This document shows positions 17,211-23,901 of a stretch of 64,000 bases of DNA, one piece after another. The position numbers and the translations under genes are program-made. How positions within the stretch are numbered: position 1 is the first letter of the stretch; the number at the start of each line of letters is the position of its first letter. The notes under the pieces are model-generated. The model saw only the letters and a list, made by a program, of their open reading frames with translations, had not been told where the DNA came from and did not search any database. Source of the DNA: Rhizobium gallicum bv. gallicum R602sp (lineage in GTDB: Bacteria > Pseudomonadota > Alphaproteobacteria > Rhizobiales > Rhizobiaceae). Where the stretch lies: positions 1,674,001 to 1,738,000 of the forward strand of contig NZ_CP006880.1 in NCBI RefSeq assembly GCF_000816845.1. The letters are read 5' to 3'.

Positions 17211-17513
17211 CTATTCGAACGTCAGCCAAGGAACACCCTGGACCAAACGACCTCCATGCTCGCAGGAATCGCCAAAGCGGGCGACCTTCTTGCCGTTAAT
17301 CTTCGCGACCGACGATCCACCGGTAATGCCGGCCGTCGTCGGCACGCCCGTGCATGTGCATCGGTCGCTCACTGTTGCAATCGGCACGCCCTCGACGCAG
17401 ACGAAGGACTGAGAGGTCGAAACAACTGGCCCGCCGACATGTGGCCGCGGACCGGGATCAACCATGGGGCAAACATGCATATGGCCTTTGAGCGTGACCG
17501 GACTGCCAACCAT
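17211..17513 (-). CDS. PAAR-domain T6SS spike tip protein
   Basis: 100 residues, wholly a PAAR / DUF4150-like domain: HVCPMVDPGPRPHVGGPVV, VEGVPIATVSDRCTC, a ...SSVAKINGKKVARFGDSCEHGG segment with conserved His and Cys. It sharpens the VgrG spike and can carry cargo. ATG 17513 has GAGGAA upstream. There is no toxin extension, so the effector must be the separate gene two positions upstream. Last gene of the vgrG-adaptor-toxin-immunity-PAAR module, the same order as the tde1 module of Agrobacterium. Confidence 0.88.
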   Translation of the reverse strand: MVGSPVTLKGHMHVCPMVDPGPRPHVGGPVVSTSQSFVCVEGVPIATVSDRCTCTGVPTTAGITGGSSVAKINGKKVARFGDSCEHGGRLVQGVPWLTFE

Positions 17514-17578
17514 CTGGAATTCCTCATCTTCGAACTTTCGGTGACGGCAGCATTTTCAGACCTCCTTTAGGACTGACA

Positions 17579-18250
17579 TTAACTTCCGATGGCGCGGACC
17601 GCTTTTGGCGGAAAACTCGCATTGTCCATAAGTTGCATGCCGTGCGCCTGTGCCAGGATGGCCATGTGCGGAAGCGCTTCATAGATCGTCAGACTATCCA
17701 GTGAACGGTTTCCGCCTAAAGCAAGAATGGGCTTGAACCCATAGATTTGCCCCACTCTCAGCTTGCCGATTTTCGAGCGCGCGCTTTTGAAAAGCTTTTT
17801 CGCATTCGCATCGTATTCGTCAAGAAAAGCTTGATCGAGCGTCATCAACTGGCTCGTGACGGCGATATTTTCATCGAATTTCTCGCCGCTTGTCAGGGCC
17901 GGGCATGACACCATTCCCTTGACGAGATCGATGATCATGTCCTGATGGGTTTCGTTCCAGGCGATCATTTTCCCGAAAGCGCCAAATCCCAGCACATGGG
18001 TCTTCCCCGCCTCGATCTCGGAATCACCGTCGAAAACCAGCTTCATGATCGGGGCGTACATGTCGGGATCGCAAAATTGGAAATATCCGTCCAATATGAT
18101 CCCGGTCCCGTTCTGCTGCCAGAATTCGATCACCGCATCGGGAACTCTGCCCCGGTAGCGCTCGGGCTCGGCAGCAGGCGCCGCCTCGCCGCCTTGCGGA
18201 GCACCGAAATCCTCGATGATCGAAGCCAGCCTTATCTGATAATCTTTCAC
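17579..18250 (-). CDS. DUF1851 / GAD-like immunity protein (Tdi1-like)
   Basis: 223 residues from GTG 18250, which has GGAGG four bases upstream (a TTG at 18280 would lack one). The N-terminal part, with RVPDAVIEFWQQNGTGIILDGYFQFCDPDMY, matches the GAD-like domain, and the C-terminal VGQIYGFKPILALGG...LTIYEALPHMAILAQ matches DUF1851 (the Tdi1 C-terminal family). In Agrobacterium Tdi1 neutralises the DNase effector Tde1 in the cytoplasm. It lies 39 bp after the putative toxin gene, so the same pairing is inferred here. Confidence 0.82.
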   Translation of the reverse strand: MKDYQIRLASIIEDFGAPQGGEAAPAAEPERYRGRVPDAVIEFWQQNGTGIILDGYFQFCDPDMYAPIMKLVFDGDSEIEAGKTHVLGFGAFGKMIAWNETHQDMIIDLVKGMVSCPALTSGEKFDENIAVTSQLMTLDQAFLDEYDANAKKLFKSARSKIGKLRVGQIYGFKPILALGGNRSLDSLTIYEALPHMAILAQAHGMQLMDNASFPPKAVRAIGS

Positions 18251-18289
18251 GCTACCTCCAGTCAGAACAGATAGATGCAATAACCAATA

Positions 18290-19147
18290 CTATGACATCG
18301 GGGCATTGCCGGGACCACCCTGACCATTCCCTGAGCCGCCCTTCGAGCCTGCCGGTTTCTTGCTCGACTTAGATGATTTGCCATCCTCGCAGATTTTCAA
18401 GTCTGCGTTCGTGCGTTCACCCTTTTCCTTGGCCTTCTGCGCATGCTCCTTGAGTTGCTCCAATCGCGTCTTGTCCGAGTTGGCGCCCGTCTTGGACCAT
18501 TGGGAACCGATCGATCTGTTTGCCGACCGTGGTCCCATTCCGCCGTTGTGCTGAGAGATTTTCCCCGATCCGCCGGCTGACAGATCCGGCGTATGGATAA
18601 CGTCCATCGTACTCAGTTCGCCCTTCGCAGCTTGTTCCGCACCCTTCCGCGTCATCCTCGGGTCGCGCTTGAGCAGTTCGGTGACCCTGTTCTGGATCCA
18701 ACTGTCTCTTGCGGTCGCCCGATCCACAGCATCCTTCGCACCCCGACCGAATTCCTCGTAGTTTTCCATATTCTTGACGAGTTGGTCGGGCGAAATATCG
18801 TTGATGGCGTCCTGCTGCTCTTTAAGTTGCCGCTTGAATTCCTCGATCTGCTCGGGTGTCGATCCTTCCGGTGGATTGAAGCAATCGATCTCTCCGCAAT
18901 CCACACAGGGCTTTGCAGCTTCCTGTTCCTTGGTTTCGGTCTCGGCAGCTTCGTTCGCACCTTCCATATAGCTTGCAATGGCTTCAGCAGCCGCGCGGCC
19001 AGCCATGCCACCAACCCTTGACCCGATCGCGCGACCGATCCACGCTCCAACCGGCCCTCCGAGCACACCTCCAATGGCCCCGCCCAGAACGCCGCCTGCA
19101 ACCTGGCCCCCAACCTGACCTGCGGTTCCTATCGCCACCGAGGTCAT
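18290..19147 (-). CDS. Ntox15-like DNase T6SS effector (Tde-like) with glycine-zipper N-terminus
   Basis: 285 residues. Residues about 7-50 are a chain of small-residue repeats (GGQVAGGVLGGAIGGVLGG) forming a glycine zipper, as described for Agrobacterium Tde effectors and linked to translocation. A CVDCGEIDC cluster (C81, C84, C89) follows, then a charged linker and a C-terminal toxin region with HTPD at 185-188, the HxxD motif of Ntox15 nucleases, in a context DVIHTPDLSAGG and GPRSANRSIGSQW. The start ATG overlaps the adaptor stop (ATGA). It is flanked by adaptor and immunity genes. DNase activity is inferred from the motif. Confidence 0.82.
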   Translation of the reverse strand: MTSVAIGTAGQVGGQVAGGVLGGAIGGVLGGPVGAWIGRAIGSRVGGMAGRAAAEAIASYMEGANEAAETETKEQEAAKPCVDCGEIDCFNPPEGSTPEQIEEFKRQLKEQQDAINDISPDQLVKNMENYEEFGRGAKDAVDRATARDSWIQNRVTELLKRDPRMTRKGAEQAAKGELSTMDVIHTPDLSAGGSGKISQHNGGMGPRSANRSIGSQWSKTGANSDKTRLEQLKEHAQKAKEKGERTNADLKICEDGKSSKSSKKPAGSKGGSGNGQGGPGNAPMS

Positions 19148-20109
19148 GACGCTGCTCCATTGAGGATGTTGCTGGAACGCAGCGCGTCGACCGTGTGGCC
19201 GATCAATTCCCTGACCCGGGTGTCCGGTGTGGTTCCCTTTTCTTGGAGGAAGCTTCGCACTTCCGGAAGATCCGCCGCCTTGCCGTCCGAAACGACCATG
19301 ACATAGGCCCAACGTGCCCGCCCGCGCTCCGTCCGAATTCCAAGCTCATCGGCCGTTCGTTCACTGGCCAGCGTAGCGCCCCATACGAAGTCGTCGTCCA
19401 CGCCCGAAAAGTGAGGCGGTCTGTTCTTCTTGAGGAAACGCGCAATCCGCAGCCGCGATGAATGGAGCATGGCGGCCTTCAACCTCTCCATCTGGGCCGG
19501 CTCCAACCTAAGCGGCCCAATGACCGCATCTGGCATGTTGATCGCCTTCCGCGCCCGTCGGACGCCCCCATAATCCGGCCCGTTGAAGACCACGCTATCC
19601 GCCGGGCCTAGAAATCGGGCAAACTGCGGTTTCGTGAGGATGGGCAGCAAGGCGCCGAGGACATTGGGATCCCAGTGGCGGAAAAGAACCCGTTCATAAC
19701 GTTGCTTTTCCGAAGTGCCTTGCGTCCCGTCACGATCGCTTTCCAGCGGAATCATGACCTCGTTCAGCGTTCTCAGGTGCCGGTAAAGGGCGTCCGGCCC
19801 CGAGGGGCACGACCAGTAGACCGCGCAGGAATGATGGATGTCCAACCACTCGACATAGGATCGCGTCGGCGCCGCCAGGAGATCGACCATCCACGGCCCT
19901 GCACTGCGAAAATCCGCCGGCACCCCCTCCAAGAACAGCGAGCGGCAGGTTATCCCTTCGCCGGCCAGCGTGGCTGGCATATCATCAAAAGCCCCCCCAT
20001 CCAGCACTGCACAGATGTGCCCGCTCATATCATCGACGGCATGCCTCACGACGCGGGAGGATTCGGAGATGTCCGGCAGATCGATTGCTGGCGTCGCTTC
20101 CATCGTCAC
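19144..20109 (-). CDS. DUF4123 T6SS effector adaptor / chaperone (Tap-1)
   Basis: 321 residues. The N-terminal half has the DUF4123 pattern: CAVLDGGAFDDMPATL, then LFLEG, GPWMVDLL and the HLRTLNEVMIP region, followed by LFRHWDPNVLGALLPILT, a family signature. DUF4123 proteins load a specific effector onto the C-terminus of its VgrG. The GTG start at 20109 overlaps the vgrG stop (GTGA); ATG 20103 is an alternative. Downstream it overlaps the toxin gene, so adaptor and cargo are co-translated. Confidence 0.88.
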   Translation of the reverse strand: MTMEATPAIDLPDISESSRVVRHAVDDMSGHICAVLDGGAFDDMPATLAGEGITCRSLFLEGVPADFRSAGPWMVDLLAAPTRSYVEWLDIHHSCAVYWSCPSGPDALYRHLRTLNEVMIPLESDRDGTQGTSEKQRYERVLFRHWDPNVLGALLPILTKPQFARFLGPADSVVFNGPDYGGVRRARKAINMPDAVIGPLRLEPAQMERLKAAMLHSSRLRIARFLKKNRPPHFSGVDDDFVWGATLASERTADELGIRTERGRARWAYVMVVSDGKAADLPEVRSFLQEKGTTPDTRVRELIGHTVDALRSSNILNGAAS

Positions 20110-22577
20110 ATCCTCACGAACGGGGTTGACGATCTTGACATCTGCCGCAGACAGGACGGCCCCTCCCCGGGACCGCCTTTCTTGAAGTTGATCTGGTTAC
20201 CTTCGATATCGACCTTCAATCCGCGGATGCGGATACCGGCTTTGTTGATTTCGATGTAGCCCCCGGGTGCGGACAGAAAGATCTTGTCTTCGGCAAAGAC
20301 CTCAAAGACCTTCGCCTCTCCATGGTACTTCTCGCCGGAGACGAGATTGTAGAGTTTGCCGACATTGACGGTAATTTTCTCGCCCACGACCGTGCCTTGG
20401 GCCTCTCCGATATTGATATTTTGCTCTTTGCCGATCGTGAGATTTTGTTGTTCGCCGATCGCTATGTTCTGCTGCTTGCCGACGTTGATCATTTCGGTCT
20501 GGCCGATGTTCGTCACCTTGCTCATGCCGATCTGCTCGGCCTTGGCAATACCAACGGTTGTCGACTGGAACGAACCCACGATCGTGTTCATGATGCCCGG
20601 AAGCGGAAAGAGGCTTGAGGCTGCATCGCCGACGCCGGTGCCCGAGCCGGCGAGAGCCGAGCCCGCATCGGCCCGCGGATTCGGGCCGGAAACGACGCCT
20701 TGGCGGCTGCCGAGACCACCGGCGCTCAGAAAGCCAAGCGCCGAGGAGGCGAGCGTGCCGGCGAAGGCGGCAACGCCAGGTCCGCCGCCGCCGGCGATCT
20801 GACCAGCCTGGCTCAAAAGACCTGCAGTTTGCCCCGAGAGCCCCTGCACGGCCCCCATCAGCGCCATCGCCATCGGACCCGTGCCGCCGACGACGGTGTT
20901 CATCGAGCCACCGATCTCGTGCTTCTGATTGCCGCCGACTTCCACGGCGCGGTTGGCGCCGATCGAGGCCACTTCGTGCCGGTCGATGCGCTTCGTCCGG
21001 TCGTTCAGCACCCGAGTCGTATGATCCTTCTGCGCATGGAAGAACATGTTCTCCTGGCCGGCCTCGTCTTCAAAGCTCATCTCGTTGAAGCCGGAGCCCT
21101 TATGGGTGTTGGACCGCATCACCATGCGGGTCTTGTTGGCCGGGAGATCATAGGGCACGCCGTTTGCCGGATTGGGCACGACACCCGTGATGAGCGGCCG
21201 GTCTGGGTCACCGTCGACGAAGGCGACCATCACTTCCATGCCGATGCGCGGAATGATCTGACCGCCCCAGGTGGAGCCCGCCCAGCTCTGCGCCACACGT
21301 ACCCAGCAGGTGTCCGATCCGTCCTTCTTCGCCCTGCGGTCCCAAGGAAACCACACCTTGATGCGGCCATACTGGTCCGGATGGATCTCCTCTCCCTGTG
21401 GTCCCGCAACGATCGCTACCTGCGTGCCCTCGATCCTCGGCCGCTTCGTCGCCCGGTGCGGCGTCATCGGCACGCGGGAGGGAACGGCCTCGAAATGGTT
21501 GTAGTATTCCGGCTCGTTGCTGTTCGTCTCATAGGACCGATCGACCGCCATATGACGCGCCTTAATGATCACATGCTCTTCATAGACGTGATCCGGATGC
21601 GCCTCCTCGTACGGCGTGAAGCGGCGGCCGGCCTCCAGCACGCGGGAGGTCGAAAGACCGGACACCCGATTGTGGTCGGCCTCGCTTGCCTGCATCCTGA
21701 GCTTTTGCGCCCGCTCGGCGGCGGCCACCGTGCCAATGCGGGAGGGGAATTCGTAAAGCTCGCGCTTGGCAGCCTCCGGCATCTGCACCAGCGACGGCGT
21801 CATCGTGCCCGGCACCATTTGCGGCGTCTCGAAGTTCCAGTCGGCGCCTGCCCGCTGGCCGGGCACGTAGGAGTAACGCCGCATCCATTCGGTGATGTGG
21901 TTGCGATCGGACGAGCCCTGCGCCAGGCGCACCCTGCCTTCGCCCCGCGCCGACGGCGACGGCCCTGCCCAGGAGCTTGCGCCGTCGCCGACATGAAGAC
22001 GATGACCGCCCTCCTCATGGCTGAACCAGTAAAACAGGCCGTCCTCCTCGAAACGGCGGATCAGGAAATCGAGATCGGTCTCGTTCCACTGGACGGAATA
22101 ATGCTGCGGCGGAGGTGGAGTGATGACGCCGGACGTATCGGGCGCCGGAATGCCGTGTTCGGAAAACAGCGTCTCGGCGATTTCCAGCGAGGTCTTGTCC
22201 ATCCAGATGCGGCAATCGGAGCGGCGCGAGAGCAGCCACATCTGCGGCCGCAGCACCAGCGCATAAGACCGCAAGCCCCGGGTAATCGGCGGGCCCTCGT
22301 TCATATCGGTCACCAGTCCGTTGAAGGGGCGGCGGACGCCGTCGCCATCCTCTCCCTGCTGGACTTCGATCGACACATCGACCAGCCGGCCGATCAGCTC
22401 CTCAGGCTTGACGGCCTCGCGCTTGGCACGAACGCTGACGTGGATCTCGAAAAGCGAAGATACCCCCTCCTCGATCGAAACCCGCTCCGGCAAAAGCTGG
22501 TCCGGCCCAAGCGGAGAGTTCACCCGCAGGTTCCTGCTTGCCTGAATGAAATCGGCAGCCGAGGGTAGATCGTTCAT
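20106..22577 (-). CDS. vgrG: VgrG / TssI spike protein
   Basis: 823 residues. The gp27-like and gp5-like core is clear (PEELIGRLVDVSIEVQ, QWNETDLDFLIRRFEEDGLFYWF, IKVWFPWDRRAKKDGSDTCWVRVAQSWAG), then the DUF2345 region and a C-terminal beta-helix with near-tandem NIG / NVG / IGE repeats. An Ala/Gly-rich insertion of about 105 residues (559-663), flanked by SMNTVVG and IMNTIVG, interrupts the needle. The short C-terminal tail has no toxin domain, so it probably carries the separate effector through the adaptor. Start ATG 22577 preceded by GAAGGG. Confidence 0.92.
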   Translation of the reverse strand: MNDLPSAADFIQASRNLRVNSPLGPDQLLPERVSIEEGVSSLFEIHVSVRAKREAVKPEELIGRLVDVSIEVQQGEDGDGVRRPFNGLVTDMNEGPPITRGLRSYALVLRPQMWLLSRRSDCRIWMDKTSLEIAETLFSEHGIPAPDTSGVITPPPPQHYSVQWNETDLDFLIRRFEEDGLFYWFSHEEGGHRLHVGDGASSWAGPSPSARGEGRVRLAQGSSDRNHITEWMRRYSYVPGQRAGADWNFETPQMVPGTMTPSLVQMPEAAKRELYEFPSRIGTVAAAERAQKLRMQASEADHNRVSGLSTSRVLEAGRRFTPYEEAHPDHVYEEHVIIKARHMAVDRSYETNSNEPEYYNHFEAVPSRVPMTPHRATKRPRIEGTQVAIVAGPQGEEIHPDQYGRIKVWFPWDRRAKKDGSDTCWVRVAQSWAGSTWGGQIIPRIGMEVMVAFVDGDPDRPLITGVVPNPANGVPYDLPANKTRMVMRSNTHKGSGFNEMSFEDEAGQENMFFHAQKDHTTRVLNDRTKRIDRHEVASIGANRAVEVGGNQKHEIGGSMNTVVGGTGPMAMALMGAVQGLSGQTAGLLSQAGQIAGGGGPGVAAFAGTLASSALGFLSAGGLGSRQGVVSGPNPRADAGSALAGSGTGVGDAASSLFPLPGIMNTIVGSFQSTTVGIAKAEQIGMSKVTNIGQTEMINVGKQQNIAIGEQQNLTIGKEQNINIGEAQGTVVGEKITVNVGKLYNLVSGEKYHGEAKVFEVFAEDKIFLSAPGGYIEINKAGIRIRGLKVDIEGNQINFKKGGPGEGPSCLRQMSRSSTPFVRM

Positions 22578-22624
22578 CGTGGGCCCTTCGTCTCGCGTGC
22601 CAGGAGATGCGGCGACGTGCCGGC

Positions 22625-23215
22625 TTAGCCGGTTGCCGTCATTGCCTTTGAGAAGCGCCGCTGGAAGTTCTGCAGCAGCGAATGTTTGTCGAACTGGCGA
22701 AGGATTTCGAATTGGTTTGTCGCGCTGTTGTAGTAGGCAGCCGCCATCGGCTTGTCGTCCCCCTGCTGGATGAAGGGAACAGCAGGATTGCCGTAGAGAA
22801 TCTTCTTCGGTGTTGGGTCCTTGCCAATAATGTCGAGGAATCCCATCGGCACCGTCGCCTTGTATTTTTCGACAGCCGATATCTGGGCGATATTCTTCTT
22901 GCCAGTGTAAACATGAGCAATACTCGTCCTGCCGTTTGGCACGCTGACGATCTGCTGACCCGGCTTGATCCATTCGGTAACGAGTTCGCGGAAGCCCGGC
23001 ATGTGCTGCAACTTGTCACCTTCGAAGTACAGGTCTTCGACACGTGCGATCGTGTAGACATAACGCATGACCTGAAGGTGGCTCGTACCGACGACCTTGA
23101 CACCCTTGATCTTATAGCTTGGGGCCACCATGCCGAAGATGCTTTCGGTCGACGTGTATTCGACGATCAAATGCTGGGAGGTGAGTGAAATCTTATCGAT
23201 AGCAGGCGTGCTCAT
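22625..23215 (-). CDS. Unknown protein between hcp and vgrG, candidate T6SS cargo or accessory
   Basis: 196 residues, no signal peptide, no membrane segment and no family that I recognise. It begins MSTPAIDKISLTSQHLIVEY and has beta-rich stretches (YKIKGVKVVGTSHLQVMRYV, FEILRQFDKHS). It sits 47 bp upstream of vgrG and 166 bp downstream of hcp in the same direction. In Agrobacterium the equivalent position holds an amidase effector and its immunity gene; here there is one gene unlike either. It could be an effector without a neighbouring immunity gene, a structural accessory, or an adaptor. Confidence 0.75.
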   Translation of the reverse strand: MSTPAIDKISLTSQHLIVEYTSTESIFGMVAPSYKIKGVKVVGTSHLQVMRYVYTIARVEDLYFEGDKLQHMPGFRELVTEWIKPGQQIVSVPNGRTSIAHVYTGKKNIAQISAVEKYKATVPMGFLDIIGKDPTPKKILYGNPAVPFIQQGDDKPMAAAYYNSATNQFEILRQFDKHSLLQNFQRRFSKAMTATG

Positions 23216-23342
23216 GAGGGAAATTTCCTCGTTGGCGCCAAACGCCGCGCGAGCAACCGAAGTCCACCGGCAGATATCGGACTTTGGTTCAGCGGCTTGC
23301 AGTTCGGCGGGGCGACAGCTCCGGTTCTTTTAACGCGAAAAC

Positions 23343-23367
23343 GGATGCCGGCCAGCTGCCGGCATCC
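23343..23367 (-). terminator. Strong hairpin downstream of hcp
   Basis: GGATGCCGGC (23343-23352) and GCCGGCATCC (23358-23367) are perfect 10-bp arms around five bases. On the minus strand the hairpin begins 14 bases past the hcp stop and is followed by GTTTTCG. It looks like a partial terminator or an mRNA-stabilising 3' end that would raise Hcp output over the downstream vgrG genes. Confidence 0.65.
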
Positions 23368-23381
23368 AGAGTGAGAAAGTC

Positions 23382-23858
23382 TTACGCAGCCTTCGTTGTT
23401 GCGAGATCGTAAGATGCGATCATCGGCGATTGCGGCGAGTGCTGATCGTCGTATGGCGTGTACTTCACTTCAATCTTGGTGAAGTTGAGCTTGATCGTCT
23501 CGATCGGGCGGTCCCCGTTGGAATCGATGGAGTAGCTGGCGATCAGCGTGTTCTCCAGGGAATATTCAACATAAGTGTTGCCGGGGTTGCCGGTGGTGAC
23601 CAGATGAATGACCGAGCGCTTGCCGGTACGGCCGGCGCAGGCCTCCTGGAAGAGCTTCGTGGAAGAGGAATCGCTGACCTTGGTCAGGATGACTTCCGAT
23701 ACAGTCGGCTCGGAGGCTTCGCGGTTGGCCGCGGAGCCGGCGGATGTGTTCATGTTACGAGAAACGTTCCAGTGGATGGCTTCGATGTCCATCCACTTGC
23801 GGTGCTGCTCATGGGTTGCGTCACCCTGAATACCGTCGATTTGCAGATAAATCGGCAT
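23382..23858 (-). CDS. hcp: Hcp / TssD tube protein
   Basis: 158 residues, full family length. It starts MPIYLQIDGIQGDATHEQHRKW and shows the Hcp beta-barrel pattern, with SRNMNTSAGSAANREASEPTVSEVILTK and TIKLNFTKIEVKYTPYD at the C-terminus. Hcp forms the stacked hexameric tube expelled by sheath contraction. AGAGGAGAG lies upstream of the start. It follows clpV by 43 bp and precedes a strong hairpin. Confidence 0.95.
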   Translation of the reverse strand: MPIYLQIDGIQGDATHEQHRKWMDIEAIHWNVSRNMNTSAGSAANREASEPTVSEVILTKVSDSSSTKLFQEACAGRTGKRSVIHLVTTGNPGNTYVEYSLENTLIASYSIDSNGDRPIETIKLNFTKIEVKYTPYDDQHSPQSPMIASYDLATTKAA

Positions 23859-23901
23859 GCTGTCAGCTCTCCTCTTATCGAGCGGGGTTGCCTAGTTGCG
23901 T

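Noticed and set aside
20700..22568. Very long open frame (622 codons) antisense to vgrG
   Set aside because: Codon-position shadow of the GC-rich vgrG gene; product is His/Arg-rich and has no domain.
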